A DNA stretch of 41,510 nt from Streptomyces humidus (GTDB lineage Bacteria > Actinomycetota > Actinomycetes > Streptomycetales > Streptomycetaceae), in contig NZ_BMTL01000052.1 in the NCBI RefSeq assembly GCF_014649655.1, positions 1-41,510 of the forward strand. The letters are read 5' to 3'. The notes below the pieces were generated by a model, which saw only the letters and a program-made list of their open reading frames with translations, was not told the DNA's origin and did not search any database. How positions within the stretch are numbered: position 1 is the first letter of the stretch; each line of letters opens with the position of its first letter. Below are positions 31,521 through 39,055 of this stretch, in pieces. The position numbers and the translations under genes are program-made.

Positions 31521-34500
31521 TCACGGAGCGGCCGCGTCGATCGCCTTCACGATCCGCTTGTCGGACACCGGGTACGCCGTGCCCAGCGCGTGGGCGAAAT
31601 AGCTGACCCGGAGCTCCTCGAGCATCCAGCGGATGTCCAGGACCTGCTGGGGCACCGGCCGGCCCTGTGGCAGCTGTTCCAGCAGCCACGCGTACTCGTC
31701 CTGCATCTCGTGGACCTTCTCCATGCGGCTGGTGTCGCGCTGCACGCCGGTCGGCATCTGCTGAAGGCGCCGGTCCGCGGCCACCAGATAGCGCATCAGG
31801 TCGGGCAGACGGCGCAGGCCGGCCCAGGTCACGAAGCCGGGCTTCACGAGGCCGTCCAGCTGCTTGCGGACGTCCGCCAGGTTCGCCAGCAGCACCGGGC
31901 TGCGCACGCCCTTCAGACGGCGTTCACAGGCCTGCCAGGCGGCCAGCACCTGCTGCACCTGAGCGACCGTCCGCACGGTCGTGTCGACGATCTCCGCGCG
32001 CACCTTCTCGTAGAGCTTCCGGTACGACTCCTCGTCCCACGCCGGCCCGCCGAAGTCGGCGATCAGCCGGTCCGCCGCGGCCATCGCGCAGTCGTCGAAC
32101 AGCGCCTGGACCGAACCGTGCGGATTCGCGGACAGCGCCAGCTTCTGGGCGTTCGTCAGCTTCTCGGATGCGAACTTCGCGGGGTTGACCGGGATGTTGC
32201 GCAGGATCAGCCGACGGGTGCCCTTCCACATCGCCTCCGCCTGCTCCTCCTCCGTGTCGAAGAGGCGCACCGAGACCGTGTCGCCGTCGTCGACCAGCGC
32301 CGGGTACGCCTTCACCGGCTGTCCCGCCCGGCGGGTCTCGAAGACGCGGGTGAGCGTGCCGATCGTCCAGTCCGTCAGGCCCGCGCGCTCCAGGGACTCG
32401 CCGCCCTGCCGTTCGGCGGTGGCCGCGGCCGCCTGGGAGATGGCCTGCCTCGCCTTCGGCCGCAGCCGGAGCTTGAGGGCTTCCAGATCCTTGTCCTCGG
32501 CCAGCTTGCGACGCCGCTCGTCGACGATCCGGAAGGTGATCTTCAGGTGATCGGGGAGCCGCGACCAGTCGAAGTCCTCCGCATCGAAGGGCACGCCCAC
32601 CATCCGCTTCAGCTCGCGGGCCATGGCCGTGGTGAGCGGCTCGCGCAGGTCCGGCGCCCGGTCCAGGAAGCGCTTGGCGAAGTTCGGGGCCGGCACGTAG
32701 TTGCGGCGCACAGGCTTCGGCAGGGAACGGATCAGCTCCGTGACGACCTCTTCCCGCAGTCCCGGGATCTGCCAGTCGAAACCCTCGTCCGTGACCTGGT
32801 TGAGCACCTGGAGGGGGATGTGGACGGTCACGCCGTCCGCGTCCGCGCCCGGCTCGAACTGGTACGTCACGCGGAACTTCAGCGGGCCCTGCCGCCAGGA
32901 GTCCGGATAGTCGGCCTTGGTGACCGCTTCCGCGGACTCCCGGATGAGCATCTCCCGCTCGAAGTCCAGGAAGTCGGGCTGCTCGTGCCGCTTGTGCTTC
33001 CACCAGGAGTCGAAGTGCGCGCCGGACACCACGTGTTCGGGAACCCGCTGGTCGTAGAAGTCGAACAGCGTCTCGTCGTCGACCACGATGTCCCGGCGGC
33101 GGGCGCGGTGCTCGAGCTCCTCGACCTCGCTGAGGAGGCGGCGGTTGTCGGAGAAGAACTTGTGGTGCGTGCGCCAGTCGCCCTCGACCAGCGCGTTGCG
33201 GATGAACAGGTCCCGGCAGGTCTCCGGGTCGATCCGCCCGTAGTTGACCTTCCGCTGGGCGATGATCGGCACGCCGTACAGCGTGACCTTCTCGTCCGCC
33301 ATCACGGCCGCCTGGTCCTTCTCCCAGCGCGGCTCGCTGTACGTCCGCTTCAGCAGGTGCCCGGCGAGCGGCTCGACCCACTCCGGCTCGACCCTGGCGT
33401 TGACGCGGGCCCAGAGGCGGCTCGTCTCCACCAGCTCGGCGGACATCACGAACCGCGGCTGCTTCTTGAACAGGGACGAGCCCGGGAAGATCGCGAACTT
33501 GGCGCTGCGCGCGCCCAGGTACTCGTTCTTGTTGCCCTCCTTCACGTCCTTCATGCCGATGTGCGACAGCAGACCGGCGAGGAGGGACACGTGGACGCTC
33601 TGCTCGGGGGCGTCGTCCTCGCTCGGATGGATGCCCATCTGCTTGGCGACCGTGCGCAGCTGCGTGTAGATGTCCTGCCACTCGCGGATGCGCAGGAAGT
33701 TCAGGTACTCCTGCTTGCACATCCGCCGGAAGGAGGACGAGCCACGCTCCTTCTGCTGCTCGCGCACGTACCGCCACAGGTTGAGATAGGCGAGGAAGTC
33801 GCTGGTCTCGTCCTTGAAGCGGGCGTGCAGCTGGTCGGCCTGCGTCTGCTTGTCGGCAGGGCGCTCGCGCGGGTCCTGGATGGACAGCGCGGCGGCTATG
33901 ACCATGACCTCGCGGACACAGCCGTTCTTGTCGGCCTCCAGGACCATGCGGGCCAGCCGCGGGTCGACGGGCAGCTGGGCCAGCTTGCGGCCGGTCTCGG
34001 TGAGCCGCTTGCGCGGGTCCTTCTCGGCGGGGTCCAGCGCGTTCAGCTCATGGAGGAGCTGGACGCCGTCGCGGATGTTGCGGTGGTCCGGCGGGTCGAT
34101 GAACGGGAACTTCTCGATGTCGCCGAGGCCGGCCGCCGTCATCTGCAGGATGACGCTCGCCAGGTTGGTGCGCAGGATCTCCGGGTCCGTGAACTCCGGG
34201 CGGGCCAGGAAGTCGTCCTCGTCGTACAGCCGGATGCAGATGCCGTCGCTGGTGCGGCCGCAGCGGCCCTTGCGCTGGTTGGCGCTGGCCTGCGAGATCG
34301 CCTCGATGGGCAGCCGCTGCACCTTGGTGCGGTGGCTGTAACGGCTGATGCGGGCGAAGCCGGGGTCGATGACGTACTTGATGCCCGGCACGGTCAGGGA
34401 CGTCTCGGCGACGTTCGTGGCCAGAACGATCCGTCGGCCCGTGTGCTGCTGGAAGACCCGGTGCTGCTCGGCGTGCGAGAGCCGGGCGTAGAGCGGCAGC

Positions 34501-35465
34501 ACCTCGGTGAACCTGAACTTCTTCTTCTCGAGCGCGTCGGCGGTGTCGCGGATCTCCCGCTCGCCGGAGAGGAAGACGAGGATGTCGCCCTGACCCTCGG
34601 CCTGGAGCTCCTCGACCGCGTCGCAGATGGCGGTGATCTGGTCCCGGTCGGAGTCCTCGGAGTCCTCCTCCAGAAGCGGCCGGTAGCGCACCTCCACCGG
34701 ATACGTCCGCCCGCTGACCTCGACGATCGGGGCGTCGCCGAAGTGCCGGGAGAAGCGCTCCGGGTCGATGGTCGCGGAGGTGATGACGACCTTGAGGTCC
34801 GGGCGGCGCGGGAGGAGCTGGGCCAGGTAACCCAGCAGGAAGTCGATGTTGAGGGACCGCTCGTGGGCCTCGTCGATGATGATCGTGTCGTAGGCGCGCA
34901 GCTCGCGGTCGGTCTGGATCTCCGCGAGGAGGATGCCGTCCGTCATCAGCTTCACGAAGGTGGCGTCCGGGTTCACCTGGTCGGTGAAGCGCACCTTCCA
35001 GCCGACGGCCTCGCCCAGCGGCGACCGCAGCTCCTCCGCCACGCGCTCGGCGACGGTGCGGGCCGCGATCCGGCGGGGCTGGGTGTGGCCGATCATGCCC
35101 CGGACGCCGCGCCCCAGCTCCAGACAGATCTTGGGGATCTGGGTGGTCTTGCCGGAGCCGGTCTCACCGGCGACGATGACGACCTGGTGATCACGGATGG
35201 CGGCCGCGATCTCGTCCTTCTTCTGGCTGACCGGCAGCTGTTCGGGATAGGAGACGGCGGGCAGACGGCCGCGCCGGACGGCCATGCGCTCCTCGACCTT
35301 CGCGACCTCCGCCTCGATCTCGGCGAGGACGGCGGCGCGGGCCTCCGGCTTGCGGATCTTGCGCGCGCCTTCGAGCCTGCGGCCGAGCCGGTGCGCGTCG
35401 CGCAGGGACAGCTCGGCCAGGCGGGGGGCGAGGGCGCCGAGGGCGGGGGCGGGGTGCGTAGACAT
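31521..35465 (-). CDS. hrpA: ATP-dependent RNA helicase HrpA
   Basis: This DEAH-box helicase has 1314 residues, the usual length for HrpA. ATG 35465 is preceded only by a distant GAGGTGAG. Motifs run in order: Walker A GETGSGKT at 100-107, TQPRRIAA (Ia), DEAH at 198-201, TSAT at about 228-231, LVLATNVAETSLTVPG-type motif V region (IVLATNVAETSLTVPGIKYV) and QRKGRCGRTSDG (VI). The HA2/OB region and the long DUF3418 C-terminal domain follow (EPLTTAMARELKRMVGVPFD). In E. coli HrpA helps mRNA processing and rescues stalled, collided ribosomes; the same cytosolic role is inferred. It lies between two identical tRNA-Asp genes. Confidence 0.95.
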   Translation of the reverse strand: MSTHPAPALGALAPRLAELSLRDAHRLGRRLEGARKIRKPEARAAVLAEIEAEVAKVEERMAVRRGRLPAVSYPEQLPVSQKKDEIAAAIRDHQVVIVAGETGSGKTTQIPKICLELGRGVRGMIGHTQPRRIAARTVAERVAEELRSPLGEAVGWKVRFTDQVNPDATFVKLMTDGILLAEIQTDRELRAYDTIIIDEAHERSLNIDFLLGYLAQLLPRRPDLKVVITSATIDPERFSRHFGDAPIVEVSGRTYPVEVRYRPLLEEDSEDSDRDQITAICDAVEELQAEGQGDILVFLSGEREIRDTADALEKKKFRFTEVLPLYARLSHAEQHRVFQQHTGRRIVLATNVAETSLTVPGIKYVIDPGFARISRYSHRTKVQRLPIEAISQASANQRKGRCGRTSDGICIRLYDEDDFLARPEFTDPEILRTNLASVILQMTAAGLGDIEKFPFIDPPDHRNIRDGVQLLHELNALDPAEKDPRKRLTETGRKLAQLPVDPRLARMVLEADKNGCVREVMVIAAALSIQDPRERPADKQTQADQLHARFKDETSDFLAYLNLWRYVREQQKERGSSSFRRMCKQEYLNFLRIREWQDIYTQLRTVAKQMGIHPSEDDAPEQSVHVSLLAGLLSHIGMKDVKEGNKNEYLGARSAKFAIFPGSSLFKKQPRFVMSAELVETSRLWARVNARVEPEWVEPLAGHLLKRTYSEPRWEKDQAAVMADEKVTLYGVPIIAQRKVNYGRIDPETCRDLFIRNALVEGDWRTHHKFFSDNRRLLSEVEELEHRARRRDIVVDDETLFDFYDQRVPEHVVSGAHFDSWWKHKRHEQPDFLDFEREMLIRESAEAVTKADYPDSWRQGPLKFRVTYQFEPGADADGVTVHIPLQVLNQVTDEGFDWQIPGLREEVVTELIRSLPKPVRRNYVPAPNFAKRFLDRAPDLREPLTTAMARELKRMVGVPFDAEDFDWSRLPDHLKITFRIVDERRRKLAEDKDLEALKLRLRPKARQAISQAAAATAERQGGESLERAGLTDWTIGTLTRVFETRRAGQPVKAYPALVDDGDTVSVRLFDTEEEQAEAMWKGTRRLILRNIPVNPAKFASEKLTNAQKLALSANPHGSVQALFDDCAMAAADRLIADFGGPAWDEESYRKLYEKVRAEIVDTTVRTVAQVQQVLAAWQACERRLKGVRSPVLLANLADVRKQLDGLVKPGFVTWAGLRRLPDLMRYLVAADRRLQQMPTGVQRDTSRMEKVHEMQDEYAWLLEQLPQGRPVPQQVLDIRWMLEELRVSYFAHALGTAYPVSDKRIVKAIDAAAP

Positions 35466-35608
35466 ACGGGGACCAGGATCTCACCTCGGCGAAATCCGTG
35501 GCGAACCCTTTTGCGCCGGGCACGTCAGAGCAGACCTCGGGGCACCTTTCAGGGCATACGTCGGGACCTGCAACCGGCATGCGCCGGTATGCACCCCCCT
35601 GTAGAGGC

Positions 35609-35648
35609 ATGCACCCTCATGTGCCGTAATGCGCCCTCGTGTGCCGGC
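35609..35648. repeat. 20-bp tandem repeat pair upstream of hrpA
   Basis: Two units of the form ATGC[AG]CCCTC[AG]TGTGCCG occupy 35609-35628 and 35629-35648. Further GGCATGC/CCGGTATGC variants lie at 35575-35610. The 35466-35651 gap holds no gene. Confidence 0.6.
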
Positions 35649-35651
35649 ATG

Positions 35652-35688
35652 CAACAAGGCCCCGATCCGAGGATCGAGGCCTTTGTTG
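35652..35688 (-). terminator. tRNA-Phe terminator
   Basis: CAACAA-GGCC-CCGATC (from 35652) pairs with GATCGA-GGCC-TTTGTTG (to 35688), with small mismatches, immediately past the tRNA-Phe 3' end. Confidence 0.7.
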
Positions 35689-35762
35689 TGGCTGGGGCCG
35701 GGGTCGAACCGGCGACCTACCGCTTTTCAGGCGGTCGCTCGTACCAACTGAGCTACCCAGCC
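35689..35762 (-). tRNA. tRNA-Phe (anticodon GAA)
   Basis: The reverse complement begins GGCTGGGTAGCTCAGTTGG, has anticodon loop CCTGAAAAG (GAA) and T loop TTCGACC, and ends CCCAGCC plus discriminator A. CCA is not encoded. It is third in a Glu-Asp-Phe tRNA array with short spacers (23 nt to tRNA-Asp). Confidence 0.95.
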
Positions 35763-35785
35763 GAGGAGCTCTCGAGGAACTCCAG

Positions 35786-35860
35786 CGGTCCTGACGGGAT
35801 TTGAACCCGCGGCCTCCACCTTGACAGGGTGGCGAGCACTCCAAACTGCTCCACAGGACC
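35786..35860 (-). tRNA. tRNA-Asp (anticodon GTC), second copy
   Basis: Identical in sequence to the tRNA at 31351-31425, with GTC anticodon and no encoded CCA. It is second in the leftward Glu-Asp-Phe array. Confidence 0.95.
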
Positions 35861-35897
35861 AAGCTGTGTGTACGACAGTGTCGCACACGGTGTTGCG

Positions 35898-35970
35898 TGC
35901 CCCCAACGGGATTCGAACCCGTGCTACCGCCTTGAAAGGGCGGCGTCCTAGGCCGCTAGACGATGAGGGC
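35898..35970 (-). tRNA. tRNA-Glu (anticodon TTC)
   Basis: The reverse complement begins GCCCTCATCGTCTAGCGGCC, has anticodon loop CTTTCAAGG (TTC) and T loop TTCGAAT, and ends TGGGGGC plus discriminator A. CCA is not encoded. It is the first gene of the array. Confidence 0.95.
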
Positions 35971-36014
35971 TATCGGCCCGCCTGGGCGCTTCTCAGCGCG
36001 TCGGGGACGTCATG

Positions 36015-36044
36015 AGCATATGGGATGCCGGGGGGTATCGCCAA
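36015..36044 (-). promoter_or_regulatory. Promoter of the tRNA-Glu-Asp-Phe array
   Basis: On the reverse strand TTGGCG (36044-36039) and TATGCT (36020-36015) are 18 nt apart, about 45 nt before the tRNA-Glu 5' end. The -35 lies 7 nt past the metallophosphoesterase stop. Confidence 0.65.
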
Positions 36045-36050
36045 AACGGT

Positions 36051-37694
36051 TTACGGCGCCCTCCTGGAGGCGGTCCCGGAGGGGCCGGCGGACGGACTCG
36101 CGGACGGGGCGGCGGGTGAACCGGACCGGCCGTCGGCCGGGCTGCCCGCCGGGCTGGGGGAGGGGCTCGGCGACGGCGCGGCCCCCGGCTGGTTCTCCTT
36201 GGGGAGGTGACGGCTGACCTCGGCCCTCGTCAGACCCAGACCGCCCAGCTTGATCTCGTCCCAGGCCTGGAGGCGGCGGGTGCCGCGGTCGAGGTAGAGG
36301 ATCGACGCCTGGATGGGGTCGGGGTACTTGCCCTCGACGGCGCGCAGACCGCTGCCGCCCGTGGAGCCCTCGATCCGCAGCCGGGTGCCCTTCTCCATGA
36401 CCTCCATCCCCTCGTGATGGACATGGCCGGCCAGGACGAGGGGCACCTCGCCGTCCGTGCCGCGGGCGGCCGAGGGCTCGTGGGCGACGGCCACGTCGGC
36501 CGGGGCGCCCGCGGCCTTCCCGGCGCGCAGCGCCTCGGCGAGCCGGGCGCCGGCCGCCTCCTCGCTCTGCTCGCCGCCCGGCACGCCGGAGCGGTCGGGG
36601 GTGAACTGGGGGTCGCCGATGCCGGCGAAGCGCACCCCGGCGACCGTGACCGCGCGGCCGTCGTCGAGGACGTGCACGTTCTTCATGCGCTCCAGGTAGC
36701 GCTGGGTGACGCGGGAGTCGTGGTTGCCCCTGACCCACACGTACGGCGCGCCCAGGGTGGCGATCGGATCCAGGAAGCCGTTCTCGGCGGCCGTGCCGTG
36801 GTCCATGGTGTCGCCGGAGTCCACGATCACGTCGACCTTGTACTGCTCCACCAGCGAGGCGATGATCTTCCAGCTCGCGGGGTTGAGATGGATGTCGGAC
36901 ACGTGCAGGACGCGGACCGTCGTCGGGTCCGGCTGGTAGGCGGGGAGCGTGGAGGTGACGTCGTAGAGCTTGGTCACGTTGGTGACCAGACGTGCGAGTT
37001 CCCGCTGGTAGACGTCGAATTCGGTCACGATGCTGCGTGCGTTGCCGACGAGCGAGGGCGCCGAGGACAGCAGACCCGAGAACCGGGGCTCCAGCACCGA
37101 GTTGGGGTTCCAGGTCGCGAAGGCGGTCGCGCCCGAGGCGCCCAGCAGGGCGAGGGCCAGACCGCCGGAGGCGAGGGCCCGGCGCGGCCGGCGGTAGACG
37201 GCGAGCCCGAGGGCGGTGGCGCCGGTGACGACGGCGACGCAGGAGCGCAGCGCGAGGTCGAGGGTGCCGTGCTCGACGTCGCGGGCGACCTCGTCCTGGA
37301 GGCCGGAGAGACGGTCGGGGTGGTCGACGAGGGCCTGGGAGCGGACGGGGTCGAGCTGGTCGACGTTCACGTCCAGGCGGACCGGGGCGTGGTGGCTGTC
37401 CAGGGTGAGCGCGCCGAGCGGGGAGACGTTGATCTTCGTTCCGCCGGTGAAGGACGGCCTCAGGGTCATCGTCGTGTCCATGGGGCCGACGGGGACGCGG
37501 ACGTCGCCGACGGCCAGCAGGCCGAGCCAGGCGCCGAGGAGGACGACGGCGGTCAGGCCGAGGGCGCGGATCCAGGGCTTGGGGCGGGCGGCGAGTTCGG
37601 GGACGTGGCGGGTGCGGTCGCGGCGAGGGGCGGACCCGCGGCGGGCGGGCTTGAGGCGGTTCAGGGCTGCGGCGGGGACACGGGCGCGGGCCAT
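36051..37694 (-). CDS. Membrane-anchored metallophosphoesterase
   Basis: The 547-residue protein starts at ATG 37694 (MARARVPAAALNRLKPARRG). An Arg-rich cytoplasmic stretch precedes a membrane helix at about 43-65 (IRALGLTAVVLLGAWLGLLA), and a second pair lies near 145-190 (CVAVVTGATALGLAVY; ALASGGLALALLGASGA). The calcineurin-like catalytic domain follows: VSDIHLN, DSGDTMDHG, VRGNHDSR, then H in AHEPSA and LAGHVHHEG. All metal ligands are present, so it should hydrolyse a phosphoester outside or at the membrane; substrate unknown. The C-terminus is a Pro/Ser/Ala tail. Streptomyces homologues are annotated only as metallophosphoesterase. Confidence 0.9.
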   Translation of the reverse strand: MARARVPAAALNRLKPARRGSAPRRDRTRHVPELAARPKPWIRALGLTAVVLLGAWLGLLAVGDVRVPVGPMDTTMTLRPSFTGGTKINVSPLGALTLDSHHAPVRLDVNVDQLDPVRSQALVDHPDRLSGLQDEVARDVEHGTLDLALRSCVAVVTGATALGLAVYRRPRRALASGGLALALLGASGATAFATWNPNSVLEPRFSGLLSSAPSLVGNARSIVTEFDVYQRELARLVTNVTKLYDVTSTLPAYQPDPTTVRVLHVSDIHLNPASWKIIASLVEQYKVDVIVDSGDTMDHGTAAENGFLDPIATLGAPYVWVRGNHDSRVTQRYLERMKNVHVLDDGRAVTVAGVRFAGIGDPQFTPDRSGVPGGEQSEEAAGARLAEALRAGKAAGAPADVAVAHEPSAARGTDGEVPLVLAGHVHHEGMEVMEKGTRLRIEGSTGGSGLRAVEGKYPDPIQASILYLDRGTRRLQAWDEIKLGGLGLTRAEVSRHLPKENQPGAAPSPSPSPSPAGSPADGRSGSPAAPSASPSAGPSGTASRRAP

Positions 37695-37779
37695 TGGTGC
37701 CCTATGCCCCGGTCCGGGCGCTGGTATGCGGACGGTCCGGGCACTCCGCCGGGCGGGTTCGTACCGGACAATGGGGCCT

Positions 37780-38130
37780 GTGCTGGAGATGACGCGCGAG
37801 CAGTTCGAGGAACTGGTGGCCGAGGCCCTGGACCGTATTCCGCCGGAGTTGACGCGGCTGATGGACAACGTCGCGGTGTTCGTCGAGGACGAGCCGCCGG
37901 CGGACGATCCCGAGCTGCTCGGGCTGTACGAGGGGACTCCGCTGACCGACCGCGGGGAGTGGTACGCCGGGGTGCTGCCCGACCGGATCACCGTCTACCG
38001 GGGGCCGACGCTGCGGATGTGCGCCTCGCGCGAGGAGGTCGTCGCGGAGACCGAGGTCACGGTGGTGCACGAGATCGCCCACCACTTCGGCATCGACGAT
38101 GCGCGGCTGCACGCCCTCGGTTACGGCTGA
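37780..38130 (+). CDS. Small zinc metallopeptidase (metallopeptidase family M20-unrelated, HExxH type)
   Basis: The 116-residue protein is read from GTG 37780 (LEMTREQFEELVAEALDRIP); ATG 37771 and ATG 37789 are in frame too. It has acidic DEPPADDPELLGLYEGTPLT and the catalytic motif HEIAHHFGIDD (HExxHxxGxxD) near its C-terminus, the mark of small minimal zincin proteins (DUF1025/possible Zn-peptidase). The family is widespread in actinobacteria and has no known substrate. It is divergent from the metallophosphoesterase, with 85 bp between starts. Confidence 0.85.
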   Translation: MLEMTREQFEELVAEALDRIPPELTRLMDNVAVFVEDEPPADDPELLGLYEGTPLTDRGEWYAGVLPDRITVYRGPTLRMCASREEVVAETEVTVVHEIAHHFGIDDARLHALGYG

Positions 38131-38225
38131 GCCGTCCGGCGGGCGGGCACCCGTCCCGCGCGTGTCTTCTTGCGGGCGGCGGGAGTTGGGCATGTCGACT
38201 CTTGCGTCTGCCCCGGAGGTGGCCC

Positions 38226-38768
38226 GTGCGCCCCTTGTACGTATCCGTTCGTCTGGTCGCGACGGTCATGGCCGTCGCCGCGGCCGCCGGCTGTATGAGC
38301 GTCGGGGACGAGGACGGCGGCCGGGCCCGGCCGTCGCACTCGGCCGGTCGGCGGGCCGGTGAGGCCCCGGAGGGGGGTTCGGCGGGCGCGGGCGGCGGCC
38401 TCGGGATGGGCCCGGCGGGCGGTGAAGGCAGGCACGGGCACGGAAAGGGCGGCGGGCGCGGGGCCGACGCCTCGGCGGCCGCCTCCGCGTCGCCGTCGGC
38501 GGGCGGGAGCGCGCCGGCCCCGAAGGGGGCGGTGAAGCCGGGTGGGACCGACGGGCCGGGGGCCCCGACGCCGACCGGGGCGCAGCCCACCGTGCCCACG
38601 CGGTCGCCGGATCCCGAGCCTCCCGTGCCCTCACCCGCTCCGCCCTCGCCCTCGGCCGAGCCGACGGTCGCCGAGCCGTCGGCGTCGGCGCACGAGGGCG
38701 GCGGCGGGGCGGTGCCGCAACTGATGGACCGGGAGCCGGCGCCGGAGGCCGGCCGGCCTGCGGGGTGA
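38226..38768 (+). CDS. Low-complexity Pro/Gly/Ala/Ser-rich lipoprotein
   Basis: GTG 38226 is preceded by GGAGGTGG. The 180-residue product has a signal sequence (RPLYVSVRLVATVMAVAAAA) ending in the lipobox-like AAGC near residue 22, then low complexity of Gly, Pro, Ser and Ala with a His/Gly/Lys patch (GRHGHGKGGGRG) and a PSP-rich stretch, and finally VPQLMDREPAPEAG. It should be an exported, cell-envelope-tethered protein. No domain is recognised; it could be a linker-like wall protein or a rapidly evolving ORF. Confidence 0.65.
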   Translation: MRPLYVSVRLVATVMAVAAAAGCMSVGDEDGGRARPSHSAGRRAGEAPEGGSAGAGGGLGMGPAGGEGRHGHGKGGGRGADASAAASASPSAGGSAPAPKGAVKPGGTDGPGAPTPTGAQPTVPTRSPDPEPPVPSPAPPSPSAEPTVAEPSASAHEGGGGAVPQLMDREPAPEAGRPAG

Positions 38769-38864
38769 CGGTGTCCGGGGGTCGCCGCGGCCGGTGAGCC
38801 AGCCGCGTCAGCCGCCGCCTCAGCCTGTCGCGTCAGGCTGCTGAGCTGCGACGATGAGCTCGGT

Positions 38865-38893
38865 TTGCCTTCCGTGGACAGGGTGCGTATGGT
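38865..38893 (+). promoter_or_regulatory. Promoter of the DEAD-box helicase gene
   Basis: TTGCCT (38865-38870) and TATGGT (38888-38893) are separated by 17 nt, a good vegetative promoter. Transcription from about 38900 gives a 5' leader of roughly 155 nt. Confidence 0.6.
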
Positions 38894-38899
38894 AGTAGA

Positions 38900-39055
38900 T
38901 CGTTTGATCCCATTTGCCCGGCGCCACCGCAGAGCGCGCCGTGTGGCGCGTACTCTCCCTTGCCGTGGCTGACCGCATAGAGGCGGTCGTAATGCAATGC
39001 GAACACGGAGTTGACGGGCGCGTGCCGAGGAGACTCCGGAAGGTTTCGCATTCGC
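38900..39055 (+). promoter_or_regulatory. Structured 5' leader of the DEAD-box helicase mRNA
   Basis: Two hairpins are visible: CGCGCC-GTGT-GGCGCG (38935-38950) and GACCGC-ATAGAG-GCGGTC (38971-38988). GGAAGG (39038-39043) is the ribosome site, 12 nt from ATG 39056. Long leaders are typical of cold-shock DEAD-box helicases; the cold-shock role here is inferred. Confidence 0.45.

Noticed and set aside
31509..35804. A 1431-codon open frame antisense to hrpA
   Set aside because: It is the reverse shadow of a clear HrpA gene and runs through two tRNA genes at its ends.
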